This document shows positions 8,154-16,409 of a DNA stretch of 64,000 nt, piece after piece. Made by a program: the position numbers and the translations under genes. The notes beneath the pieces are model-generated. The model did not search any database. It saw nothing but the letters and a program-made list of their open reading frames with translations, and was not told the DNA's origin. Positions within the stretch are counted from its first letter, which is position 1. The number at the start of each line of letters is the position of its first letter. Source of the DNA: JBFMAI01 sp040755725 (GTDB taxonomy: Bacteria > Planctomycetota > Phycisphaerae > UBA1845 > Fen-1342); contig JBFMAI010000039.1 of NCBI GenBank assembly GCA_040755725.1, positions 209,563 to 273,562 of the forward strand, in the 5' to 3' direction.

Positions 8154-9193
8154 GGCGTCGCCCCCTGCGCCGCCGCCAGAATGGCCCACGCGGCAGCGGC
8201 CGGATCGTCGGCGCTGATGACGTCGGCGCAGACCGCGAGACAAGTGGCGCCGGCGGCAACGACCCGGGCCGCGTTGGCCGTCGTGATGCCCCCGATAGCC
8301 ACCAGGGGGAGGTCGGTCTTCGAGCGCACGGCGGCGAGGGTCTCGGGGCCGGCGATGTGGGCCTGCGGCTTGGTTTCGCTGGCGAACATCGGCCCAACGG
8401 CGAGGTAGTCCGGCTCCTCCGCCAGCGCGGCGTCGAATTGCGCCGGCGTATGCGTGCTCTTGCCGACGAGGACCGCCGCACCCGCCACATGCCGGACCTC
8501 CCGCACCGACAGGTCGTCCTGGCCAACGTGAACGATGTCCGCCCCCGCCAGCCGCGCCAAGTCGGGCCGGTCGTTGACGGCCAGCAGCACGCCGCGCTGG
8601 CGCGTCAGCTCGCGCAGGCGGTGGGCCCGATCGAGCAGCTCGCGGTCGGTCAGCCCCTTCTCGCGGAGCTGGAGGCAGCCCGCGCCGCCGTCGATCGCCG
8701 CCGCCGCCGTCTCCAGCCACGGGCGCCGACAGAGCGCTGCGGTGATGAGGACATAGAGGCGCACGTCACGCAAGCGACGCCGCCGTGTGCCGCGCAGGAC
8801 CACGCGTTGCTCCAGCTCATAGACGCGATAGCGAAGCTGTTCGGCGGCGGCGGCAGCCTCGCTGGAGACGATCTTGCCGTACTCGCCCAACACGCGGGTG
8901 GACTCGGTCAGCCGGGCGAACGCAGCCCGCACGACGTCTTCCATCGTGTCACGGCGCAGCTCGGTCGGGGTCTTCACGTCGCGGCCCACATCACCCACGA
9001 TGTCGCGCGCGGTCAGCAGGGCGTCGGCCCCGAGGGCCGCGACGACGACGCGCAAGTCGTGGCGGCAGCGTTTGACCGCCGACGCCGCGGCCGCGTCGTC
9101 CAGCGTGAAGCGCGCGTAGTCCTCGACCACCCGCAGCGCCTCCCGCGTCCGGTTCACGTTGACATCGAGGATACGAAGAACATCGACGTCCAC
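8150..9193 (-). CDS. thiE: Thiamine phosphate synthase with N-terminal ThiD2-like domain
   Basis: A 347-residue fusion. Residues 1-135 match the ThiD2-type domain seen at the front of some ThiE proteins (LRILDVNVNRTREALRVVED, LTARDIVGDVGRD). Residues 143-347 are the ThiE barrel that joins HMP pyrophosphate to the thiazole phosphate. Its motifs are LQLREKGLTDRELL, AVNDRPDLARLAGADIVHVG, SVGKS-like VGKSTHTPAQF, YLAVGPMFASETK and LVAIGGITTANA. The start is GTG with GGAG 9 bp upstream; an ATG 9 bp inside is possible. No other thi genes are near, so regulation by a TPP riboswitch would have to be elsewhere, and none is visible upstream. Confidence 0.9.
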   Translation of the reverse strand: MDVDVLRILDVNVNRTREALRVVEDYARFTLDDAAAASAVKRCRHDLRVVVAALGADALLTARDIVGDVGRDVKTPTELRRDTMEDVVRAAFARLTESTRVLGEYGKIVSSEAAAAAEQLRYRVYELEQRVVLRGTRRRRLRDVRLYVLITAALCRRPWLETAAAAIDGGAGCLQLREKGLTDRELLDRAHRLRELTRQRGVLLAVNDRPDLARLAGADIVHVGQDDLSVREVRHVAGAAVLVGKSTHTPAQFDAALAEEPDYLAVGPMFASETKPQAHIAGPETLAAVRSKTDLPLVAIGGITTANAARVVAAGATCLAVCADVISADDPAAAAWAILAAAQGATP

Positions 9194-9233
9194 GAATCAC
9201 GACTCCGTCCGCCGGCGCCGCGGGGCCTCGGAC

Positions 9234-9647
9234 TCACGTACTGCCGGATGCGATTCCCGTCACGCCGCGGGCGATGCGGACCAGGTGAACCGCCCCGACG
9301 ACGACGGGAAAGGCGCTGATGGCCACGGCCCAGCGGGCCAGCTTCGCCCCCGTGTCGGGCCGAAACCGCCCCACGGTCTCGCAGATCAGCACGACCAGCA
9401 CCACCATCGCGAATTTGAACGCCGTCAGCCCCGGCAGGTCGTGCCGGTCGATAATCCAATCGGCCAGCTTGTTCACCTCCGTCCCCCCGTGCTGGAGGAT
9501 CAACCAGGTGAACAGGATGTCGAGGGACGACACGAACACGTACCACGTGTACAAGTCCGGGTACCGCGCGGCGCGGCGCCAGAAGGAGCGGGCCGCGGGA
9601 TGAGTCGGCGTCGCGGACCGGTGGGAGGGCGGCAACTGCGGGGCCAT
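9234..9647 (-). CDS. Small membrane protein, DUF5658-like
   Basis: About 137 residues with three likely transmembrane helices (VFVSSLDILFTWLIL, FKFAMVVLVVLICETV, AISAFPVVVGAVHLV). The pattern D-I-L-x-T-W-L-I-L-x-x-G-G-x-E-x-N at the first helix and a following G-x-x-A-F-K resemble DUF5658 proteins. A relative lies at 14316-14792. The frame is open to 9728; I place the start at the ATG at 9647 because the upstream part is Arg/Pro-rich and runs into the end of the next gene. The Shine-Dalgarno sequence (GGGA) is weak, so the start is uncertain. Function unknown. Confidence 0.65.
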   Translation of the reverse strand: MAPQLPPSHRSATPTHPAARSFWRRAARYPDLYTWYVFVSSLDILFTWLILQHGGTEVNKLADWIIDRHDLPGLTAFKFAMVVLVVLICETVGRFRPDTGAKLARWAVAISAFPVVVGAVHLVRIARGVTGIASGST

Positions 9648-9728
9648 CGACGATTTCCCAGACCTGTACTCCATTGTACCCGGCCGGCAGCGCCACGGCG
9701 TCGGCGGGCGAACCGTGGCCGCGGGCAA

Positions 9729-10889
9729 TCACTCCGGTTGGACAGCGCCGGTCACGCGGAAATCCACCACCAGCGGCAGGTGGTCGTACGTGCGGCCGGC
9801 GTCGTCGGCGGTAACGTCGAAGCGCTGGAGTCCCGTTGCTTGCAGGTCGAGGTCGCTCATGCTGACCGTGTTCAGGACGAAACTGCGGGCGGGCTCCAGT
9901 ACGCTGTCACTGTAAATGATGAAGTCGAGCCGGCCCGGCGGCCAGCGATCGTTGTCGTCACGCCACGTGTATTCGTCCGCCCCATCCCCGTTGTGCCGCG
10001 GGCGAAGATCGGTGAACGCGGTGTCGTCCCAATCCGGCGGCGTGTCCGGCCCGTACGTCGCCTCGTCCGCGATGTCCCCCTCCAGCAACGTCCGCACCGG
10101 GCCGAATCCGCCGACGATGTTCAAGTCGCCGGCGACGATGATCGGCGTTCCCGGCGGCAGCTCCACGTGTCCCCCGGGCGTCCGCGCGTCCCGAATCCAT
10201 GCCGCGATGGCGTCGGACTGCTTCTGCCGCTGCGGGTCGTTCGCCTCGCCGCCGCAACACTTGTAGTGATTATTGAACAGATAGAGGTCCACGTGGAAGC
10301 GGTCGTCCGGCAGGTCGATGAGCGCGATGGCTTGTTTGCGGTCGCCGGCGGGCGTGGTGTCCTTGAGCGTCATCCGGAGCGGGTACTTGCTGACAACGAC
10401 GTTGTCGCTGCCCTGCCAGGCGTGCCAGGCCGCACCGGGCGGCGGCGGCAGCGCCACGTTCATCACATCCACGACCTCGGAAGCCGTCCGGGCCCGCACG
10501 CCCGCCTTGCCGCGATCTTCCGGGTGCAGGCCGATCTCCTGCAACGCCAGCACGTCCGGGTCCAGCGCCCGCACCAGCCGGACGAACTTCGCCGCCTGCA
10601 CCGGCGACACGTCCTCGAAGATCGTGTTCCACAACACGTTGTACGAGACGAAACGCAGGTCGGCGGCGGGGGCGCGATCCAGGAAGGTCCCGGTGGTCGG
10701 CCGGGTCGGCCACGCCACGGCCGGTTGCGTGGCGGCCCGCGTCAACCTCCCGCTTCCGTCGAGCGGGGGCGGCGGGGCGGGCGGCGGCGCCATCCGCCGC
10801 TCGCAGCCCCCGAGGCCGAGCGCCAACCCCGACAGCACTAGCCACGCCGAACACACGTGACGCCTCCGTAGTGTGCACAACGCCCTCAT
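9729..10889 (-). CDS. Endonuclease/exonuclease/phosphatase family lipoprotein
   Basis: A 386-residue exported member of the EEP superfamily (DNase I-like phosphodiesterases). Residues 1-29 are a lipoprotein signal with lipobox LGLGGC. The catalytic order is LRFVSYNVLWNTIFED (Asn), LALQEIGLHPED (metal-binding Glu), the N-N-H-Y-K strand YLFNNHYKCC, PIIVAGDLNIVGG (D-x-N), and the closing YDHLPLVVDFR (D-H). The ATG has AAGGAG at ideal spacing. Substrates in the family include nucleic acids, phospholipids and inositol phosphates, and the sequence does not decide between them. Confidence 0.87.
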   Translation of the reverse strand: MRALCTLRRRHVCSAWLVLSGLALGLGGCERRMAPPPAPPPPLDGSGRLTRAATQPAVAWPTRPTTGTFLDRAPAADLRFVSYNVLWNTIFEDVSPVQAAKFVRLVRALDPDVLALQEIGLHPEDRGKAGVRARTASEVVDVMNVALPPPPGAAWHAWQGSDNVVVSKYPLRMTLKDTTPAGDRKQAIALIDLPDDRFHVDLYLFNNHYKCCGGEANDPQRQKQSDAIAAWIRDARTPGGHVELPPGTPIIVAGDLNIVGGFGPVRTLLEGDIADEATYGPDTPPDWDDTAFTDLRPRHNGDGADEYTWRDDNDRWPPGRLDFIIYSDSVLEPARSFVLNTVSMSDLDLQATGLQRFDVTADDAGRTYDHLPLVVDFRVTGAVQPE

Positions 10890-11070
10890 CGTAGCTCCTT
10901 TGCAGCTTTCCTGGGCCGGCCGTAGAAACCCGCTGCCCAGCCGCGCCGGACCGTTCGGCGCCCTATCGTAGCAGAGCCATGCCGTGAAGGCTCGGCCGGC
11001 GTGGCCCCGTCGCCCGCCGGGGCCGCGTTCACGGCTACGTCGTCCGGCGTCGCGCGACTACAATGCGTCC

Positions 11071-11886
11071 GTGCCGGAACTGCCTGAAGTCGAGACCATC
11101 GTGCGGACGTGCCGCCCGCGGCTGGAAGGCCGGCGCATCGTCGCGTTTCGTTCACTGTGGCCCAAGAACGTCGCGCCCGGCGCGCGGGCGGTCAGCCGGG
11201 TGCTCGCCGGCCAGACGATCACCCGCCTGACGCGCCGGGGCAAGCACATTGTGTTTGAACTCGCCGACGGTTGGCTGCTGGTCCACCTGCGGATGAGCGG
11301 CCGACTGGAATGGGGCGAAGACCCCGAGCGTCCGCCCGCGCACGTCCGGGCCGTCTGGGAGCTGGACGACGGCCGGCGGCTGCTGTTGTGCGACGCCCGC
11401 AAGTTCGGGCGGATCATCTACACCCGCGACCTGGCGGCCACGACGGCGGGCCTCGGCCCGGAACCGCTGGCCCGGGACTTCACGGCGGCGAGTTTGGAGC
11501 GGCAACTGCGCGCCCGGCGCCGACAACTCAAACCGCTGCTGCTCGACCAATCGGTGATTGCCGGGTTGGGCAACATTTATGCCGACGAGGCCCTGTTTCA
11601 CGCCGGCCTGCACCCACTGCGGCGGTCGGACGAATTGACGGCGGCGGAAATCGGCCGATTGCACACGGTGATCCGCCGCGTGCTGCGACAGGCGATTGCC
11701 GCCCACGGCACGACCATCGATTGGATCTACCCGGGGGGTTGGATGCAGAAGCGGTTGCGCGTCTACGGCCGCACCGGCCAACCGTGTCGCCGGTGCGGGA
11801 CGCCGATCATCGCGCTGCGGGTGGCCCAGCGCGGCACGCACCTCTGTCCGCGCTGCCAGCCGCTTGGCAGGCGGCGGACACGCTGA
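11071..11886 (+). CDS. mutM: Formamidopyrimidine-DNA glycosylase
   Basis: A 271-residue base-excision repair enzyme that removes oxidised purines such as 8-oxoguanine and cuts the abasic site. The GTG at 11071 yields PELPEVET right after the initiator, placing the catalytic Pro at position 2 and Glu at 3 as required. The beta-hairpin Lys is in LTRRGKHIVFEL. Other hallmarks are HLRMSGRLEW, DARKFGRI, the H2TH region LDQSVIAGLGNIYADEALF and the C-terminal zinc finger (CRRCGTPI, then CPRC). Length is normal. It sits 19 bp upstream of asnB, on the same strand, with no functional link known. Confidence 0.97.
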   Translation: MPELPEVETIVRTCRPRLEGRRIVAFRSLWPKNVAPGARAVSRVLAGQTITRLTRRGKHIVFELADGWLLVHLRMSGRLEWGEDPERPPAHVRAVWELDDGRRLLLCDARKFGRIIYTRDLAATTAGLGPEPLARDFTAASLERQLRARRRQLKPLLLDQSVIAGLGNIYADEALFHAGLHPLRRSDELTAAEIGRLHTVIRRVLRQAIAAHGTTIDWIYPGGWMQKRLRVYGRTGQPCRRCGTPIIALRVAQRGTHLCPRCQPLGRRRTR

Positions 11887-11905
11887 CACAGTACGGTTTC
11901 GCAGC

Positions 11906-13813
11906 ATGTGCGGCATCGCTGGCATTCTGAGCCTGACGACGGACCACCGGGTTGATCCAGCGGCCCTCGAGGCGATGGCGGGCCAGCTCGTCCACCGCGG
12001 GCCGGATGACTGCGGCCGCTACCTCGACCCGCAGGGCCGCTGCGGATTCGGTTTCCGCCGCTTGTCGATCATCGACCTGGCGGGCGGGCACCAACCGATC
12101 GGCAACGAAGACGGCACGGTCTGGCTCGTTTTCAACGGCGAGATCTACAACTTCCGCGAGCTGCGGGCCGAGCTCGAGGCGCAGGGCCACCGCTTTGCGA
12201 CCCGGGCGGACAGCGAAGTCATCGTCCATCTCTACGAGCAGCACGGTGAAGGGGCCGTCGCGCGCCTAAGCGGCATGTTCGCCCTGGCCATTTGGGACGA
12301 GCGTCGCGGGCGATTGTTGCTGGCACGTGACCGTTTCGGCAAGAAGCCGCTAACCTACGCGGTGTTCGGCGACCGGCTGTATTTCGCCAGCGAAGCCAAG
12401 GCGATTCTGGCCCTGCCCGAGGTGCCGCGGCAATTGGATCCGCAGTCGTTGCACCGCTACCTCGTGTTCCAATACGTCCCGGCGCCGCACTCGATCTACC
12501 GCGGTTTTCGCAAGCTGCCGCCCGGCCACCTGCTCACGATCGACCACGGCCGGCCGTTCGACGACCGTCCGCGGCCGTACTGGCGACTCGACCCGACGCC
12601 TTTTCGGGGAACCTACGCCGACGCCCAGGCCCGCCTCGGCGAGCTGCTCACCGCCGCCGTGCGCCGCCGGCTGATCGCCGACGTGCCCCTGGGGGTGTTC
12701 CTGTCGGGCGGCGTGGATTCGTCGGTGGTCGTGTCGCTGATGCACGAACTCGGCGTCGCCCCGCTGCGGACCTTCTCGGTCGGCTTTCCCGACCCGCGTT
12801 ACGACGAGACCGCCCACGCGCGCCTTGTCGCGCAGCGTTTCGGCACCGCGCACCACGAGCACGTCGTCACGCCGCAGGCCCGCGAGGTCCTCGACACGCT
12901 GGCGTGGCACTACGACGAGCCCTTCGGCGACTCGTCCGCGATTCCCACCTACTACGTCTCGCGCTGGGCCCGCCAGGCCGTTACCGTCGCGCTCACGGGC
13001 GACGCGGGCGATGAGGCCTTCGCCGGTTACGATCGCTACCGGGCGGTCCACGTCGCGGCGAAGCTGGACGTGGTCCCGCGACCGCTGCGCCGCGTGTTTG
13101 CCGCCGCCGCCGCCGTCCTGCCCCATTCCCGGCCGCGGACGCGAACGCACCGGCTTTATCGGTTCCTGCAGGCGCTCGGTGAGCCGCCCGCCCGCCGTTA
13201 CCTCGCGTGGGTCAACGTGTTCCCGCCAACGTGGCTGGCGGCGGGCTACCGGCCGGAGTTCCGGGCCGCGGTGGACCACGACGAGCCGGTGCGCTGGTTC
13301 GAGCAGCTTTACAAGGCCGGAGAAGGGGCCGCCGCGGACCGGGCGATGGCCACCGACTTGGCCAGCTATCTCCCGTACGACCTGCTGCCGAAGGTGGACA
13401 TCGCGTCGATGGCGTGTGGTCTGGAGTGTCGCTCGCCCCTGCTCGACCCCGAGGTTGTCACCTTCGCTCGTTCGCTCCCGCTGAATTGGCTGCTCGATCG
13501 CCGCGGCGGCAAGCGGCTCCTTAAGGACTGGGCCCGCGGCCGCCTCCCGCCGGAGATTCTCGCGCGGCCGAAGATGGGCTTCGGCGTGCCGATGGGGATG
13601 TGGTTCCGCGGCGAGTTACAGGACCTCGTGCGCCGGCATCTCCTCGCACCCGACGCCCTCTGTGCCCGCGTGTTCGATCCGACCTGGCTGCGCGGCCTCG
13701 TCGAGGCCCATTTATGCGGACGTGCCAATCACGAGCACCCCCTCTGGGCCCTGCTCATGCTCGAATTGTGGGCCCGCCGGTGGCAACCGATAGGTTATCC
13801 GGCGTGCCGTTGA
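11906..13813 (+). CDS. asnB: Asparagine synthase (glutamine-hydrolysing)
   Basis: A 635-residue class II amidotransferase. The start is fixed by MCGIAGI, since Cys2 must become the N-terminal nucleophile of the glutaminase domain (about 1-200; motifs HRGPDD, NGEIYNFRELR, DRFGKKPL). The synthase domain has the PP-loop LSGGVDSSVV, TFSVGF and LTGDAGDEAF and the helix KVDIASMACGLECRSPLLD. It may serve asparagine synthesis, but related AsnB enzymes also amidate cell-surface polymers or peptides. No clear Shine-Dalgarno is visible, so it may depend on coupling to mutM. Confidence 0.95.
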   Translation: MCGIAGILSLTTDHRVDPAALEAMAGQLVHRGPDDCGRYLDPQGRCGFGFRRLSIIDLAGGHQPIGNEDGTVWLVFNGEIYNFRELRAELEAQGHRFATRADSEVIVHLYEQHGEGAVARLSGMFALAIWDERRGRLLLARDRFGKKPLTYAVFGDRLYFASEAKAILALPEVPRQLDPQSLHRYLVFQYVPAPHSIYRGFRKLPPGHLLTIDHGRPFDDRPRPYWRLDPTPFRGTYADAQARLGELLTAAVRRRLIADVPLGVFLSGGVDSSVVVSLMHELGVAPLRTFSVGFPDPRYDETAHARLVAQRFGTAHHEHVVTPQAREVLDTLAWHYDEPFGDSSAIPTYYVSRWARQAVTVALTGDAGDEAFAGYDRYRAVHVAAKLDVVPRPLRRVFAAAAAVLPHSRPRTRTHRLYRFLQALGEPPARRYLAWVNVFPPTWLAAGYRPEFRAAVDHDEPVRWFEQLYKAGEGAAADRAMATDLASYLPYDLLPKVDIASMACGLECRSPLLDPEVVTFARSLPLNWLLDRRGGKRLLKDWARGRLPPEILARPKMGFGVPMGMWFRGELQDLVRRHLLAPDALCARVFDPTWLRGLVEAHLCGRANHEHPLWALLMLELWARRWQPIGYPACR

Positions 13814-13847
13814 GCACCGCGGACCGTCTGATATGTGGCCGTAACGC

Positions 13848-14249
13848 ATGATTATCGACCAATCCGAGATTGATGCCCTGCTATCGCAGGCAACCGGGCT
13901 GGCAGAGGAGGCGAGCGATCTGCTCACCCCCACCGAGGCGCCGGCGGCGGTCGCGGAGGCCCCGCCGCCCCCGGTGAACCTCCCCGGCGACCCGGAGGTC
14001 AAGCGCATCTTGCGGTTGACCGTGCCGGTGGTCGTGCAGTTGGCCACACGGCAGATGGCCATCGCGGCGGTGCGCGACTTGTCGGTGGGGGCGATCATCG
14101 AGTTTGAGAAGTCGCTGGAAGAGCCGCTCGATCTACTCGTGAACAACCGCCTGATCGGTCACGGTCAATGCGTGAAAGTCGGGGAGAACTTCGGCCTGCG
14201 CGTGACTAAGGTCACCAGTCGGGCGCAGCGCATCCGCTCGCTCGGCTAG
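13848..14249 (+). CDS. fliN: Flagellar motor switch protein FliN-like (SpoA domain)
   Basis: A 133-residue protein. The first residues (MIIDQSEIDALL) match the E-I-D-A-L-L segment found at the N terminus of FliM and some FliN proteins, where FliM binds CheY-P. A Pro/Ala-rich linker follows, then a SpoA domain (about 58-133) with LPVVVQLA-like strands, ATRQMAI, LSVGAIIEFEKSLEEPLDLLVNNRLI and GENFGLRVTKV. It should form part of the C-ring of the flagellar switch, on the cytoplasmic side. No other flagellar gene is in the window, which is unusual because fliN normally lies in a flagellar operon. The ATG lacks a strong Shine-Dalgarno. Confidence 0.88.
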   Translation: MIIDQSEIDALLSQATGLAEEASDLLTPTEAPAAVAEAPPPPVNLPGDPEVKRILRLTVPVVVQLATRQMAIAAVRDLSVGAIIEFEKSLEEPLDLLVNNRLIGHGQCVKVGENFGLRVTKVTSRAQRIRSLG

Positions 14250-14315
14250 CCGTAATCTCGAGGCAGCCCCACCCGAAACGAATCGTGCCCTTTCTCCACA
14301 CCCGCGTGGCACGGG

Positions 14316-14792
14316 TCAGTAAGGGACCACTGCGGCGACGACGGCCGGGTCGTGCAGGCAGGTCTCCACCGCGTCGAGGTACGCCAGCCACCAGGCCACG
14401 AGGCCGACGTGAAAGGCCGCCAAAAACCACAGGGCGGCCTCGGCCTGCCAGTGTTTGCGGAGCCGATACAGGACGCCGGCCCCCAAGGCCAGAAGCAGCA
14501 GCTTGTAGGCGGCCATGACCCCGGGTCCCTGTCCCAGGGCTGCGGCCGCCAAGGTGTTCAATTCGAGGAAGTTCCCCCGCAGGGACTGAAAGTACGTCCA
14601 CGCCAAATCGCACAGGGCCAGGGTCACCACGACCCCGAGCAGCAGCAGTACGCGAAATGCCCGCGGGGTCGTGGCGGACGCGCTCACCATCGGGGCCACG
14701 ACGTGGCGGCCGGGCCGCTGTTCGGCCGTGTCGAGGGGTCGTCCGGGCCAGGCGAGGGTCGTCACTTCAAACCTTCCAAACGCGGCGCTCAT
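14316..14792 (-). CDS. Small membrane protein, DUF5658-like (second copy)
   Basis: About 158 residues with three or four hydrophobic helices (VLLLLGVVVTLALCDLAWT, VMAAYKLLLLALGAGVLY, LWFLAAFHVGLVAWWLAYL). The arrangement D-L-x-x-T-Y-F, then E-L-N-T-L-A, then a Lys-containing helix parallels the protein at 9234-9647, so the two look like distant paralogues. Start candidates are ATG at 14807, 14792 or 14690, none with a good Shine-Dalgarno; I list 14792. Function unknown. Confidence 0.6.
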   Translation of the reverse strand: MSAAFGRFEVTTLAWPGRPLDTAEQRPGRHVVAPMVSASATTPRAFRVLLLLGVVVTLALCDLAWTYFQSLRGNFLELNTLAAAALGQGPGVMAAYKLLLLALGAGVLYRLRKHWQAEAALWFLAAFHVGLVAWWLAYLDAVETCLHDPAVVAAVVPY

Positions 14793-14906
14793 GCGCAACA
14801 AACGCATTTCGTACTATCGACTCGCTGCCCGTGATCCTTGACGCCGGCCGGCCGCGTTGCCGCGGGGGCTTCATCCGCCTAAACTGGTATTTGCGGTCGC
14901 GCGAGA

Positions 14907-14958
14907 TGGGAGGGCGAGGCGCCTGCCGAGCCGCGACTCGCCGGGAGGCTCACCCTCC
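14907..14958. repeat. Palindromic repeat family A, copy 2
   Basis: A 52-bp near-palindrome: GGGAGGGCGAGGCGCC at the left, CCGAGCCGCGACTCGCCGG in the middle and GGGAGGCTCACCCTCCC at the right. It lies upstream of the efflux adaptor gene, in the 270-bp gap that also separates it from the divergent membrane protein gene. Confidence 0.85.
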
Positions 14959-15076
14959 CGGCTGGTGTCCTATGATTCCGAATGCCCCTTTAGAATGCGA
15001 CACGCGCGGCCTCCCCGAAGGGCGACGAGGTTGACTCTCCAGCGCGACGTCGGCTGCGCCCCGCGGAAGAACCCCT

Positions 15077-16375
15077 ATGCACCGAACGCCGCTCCCAACC
15101 CTCTATCTTCTGCTTCCGCCGTTACTTGCGTTTGCGGCCGCCCCAGCTCCCGCCCAGGGCCCCGGCCCCACGCAGGTTGTGGTCTCCCCGGTGATCGAGC
15201 GCGACGTGCCGCCCGCGATTCGGCTGGTCGGCACCATCCGGGCCGACAAGACCGCCGTCGTCGCCGCCGAAGTCAGCGGCCTGATCGCCGCCTTCGAGGC
15301 GGAGGAGGGGCAGTTCCTCGAAGCCGGTCAAGTCATTTGTCGGCTCGACCCGACCGTCGCGCGGCTGCGGCTGGAAGAAGCCCAGGCGACCTTGGCGGGG
15401 CTGCGCGCCCAACTGGAGGAACTGGAGAACGGGGAGCGGCCGGAAGAGATTCGCCGGCTGGAGGCCCTCGTCGCTCAGGCGGAAGCCGTCCTGGCCAAGC
15501 AGGAGTTTGAGCGTAAGCGTGTCACCGGCCTGTTCGAGCGCGGCCAGAGCAGCGATAAAGAGAAACACGACGTCGAGATGGACTACCTAGCCGCGGCGGC
15601 CAATCTCGCCCAAGCCCGTGCTCAACTGGATCGCGCCCGCAACGGCGAGCGGCCGGAGGTGATCGCCCGCGCGCGGCAGGCCGTGGCCGCACAGGATGCG
15701 ACCGTCGCTCGGCTCCAGCGTGACCTCGACAAGACGCAGATTCGCGCCCCGTTCGCCGGGGCGTTCGTGGCCAAGCGGACCGAAACGGGCGAGTGGATTG
15801 GCGAAGGCGGCCCGGTGGGCGAGCTGCTGGCGATGGACACCGTGCGGGTGCGGGTCGACGTACCCGAGCGGGCAATCGTCTTTGCCACGGTCGGCGCTCC
15901 CGCCACCATCGAGGTCGAGGCCATCCGGGCCACGCAGTCGGCAACGATCACACGCCGGATTCCGCAGGCCAGTCCCGCCGCCCGCACCTTCCCCGTCGAG
16001 ATCGACGTGCCCAACGCCGACCACGCTTTGTTGCCGGGGATGTTCGTGTGGGCCTACGTGCCGGCGGGACCGGCCGGGCGGCGTCTGATGGCGAGTAAGG
16101 ACGCGGTGGTGGCCCGCGGCACGAACAAGCAGGTGTTTGTCGTGCGACCGGGGCCCACGGGCGGTTCCCTGGCGGTCCCGCTGGCCGTCGAGACGGGACT
16201 CGAGATCGCCGGCGAGATCGAACTGGTCGCGCCGGAACTCCGCGCGGGGGATCCGCTTGTGACGCGCGGCAACGAGCGCCTCTTCGGCCCCACGCCCGTA
16301 ACGCCGATGTCCGCCGCCGCGTCCCAGCCGGCGGCCGGCCCGCGGGCGACCGCCCCCGCCCCGACGACCCCGTGA
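15077..16375 (+). CDS. RND efflux periplasmic adaptor subunit
   Basis: A 432-residue membrane fusion protein (HlyD/AcrA type) linking an inner-membrane RND pump to an outer-membrane channel. A signal peptide covers residues 1-27 (ending APAPAQG). The lipoyl-like half-motif (IRADKTAVVAAEVSGLIAAF, EEGQFLEAGQVICRLDP) is followed by a long coiled-coil hairpin rich in Glu, Ala and Arg (about 100-210). The second half (IRAPFAGAFVAKRTETGEWI) then leads into the beta-barrel. The final 25 residues are Ala/Pro-rich. The pump gene starts 34 bp downstream on the same strand. No TolC-like gene is in the window. Confidence 0.92.
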   Translation: MHRTPLPTLYLLLPPLLAFAAAPAPAQGPGPTQVVVSPVIERDVPPAIRLVGTIRADKTAVVAAEVSGLIAAFEAEEGQFLEAGQVICRLDPTVARLRLEEAQATLAGLRAQLEELENGERPEEIRRLEALVAQAEAVLAKQEFERKRVTGLFERGQSSDKEKHDVEMDYLAAAANLAQARAQLDRARNGERPEVIARARQAVAAQDATVARLQRDLDKTQIRAPFAGAFVAKRTETGEWIGEGGPVGELLAMDTVRVRVDVPERAIVFATVGAPATIEVEAIRATQSATITRRIPQASPAARTFPVEIDVPNADHALLPGMFVWAYVPAGPAGRRLMASKDAVVARGTNKQVFVVRPGPTGGSLAVPLAVETGLEIAGEIELVAPELRAGDPLVTRGNERLFGPTPVTPMSAAASQPAAGPRATAPAPTTP

Positions 16376-16409
16376 TCGACGAGCCGCGCCCTTTGCGGAG
16401 TAGCTTCCG

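Noticed and set aside
8154..8720. Upstream extension of the exonuclease reading frame
   Set aside because: Overlaps the ThiE domain in another frame, and the ATGA junction at 8150-8153 gives a natural start.
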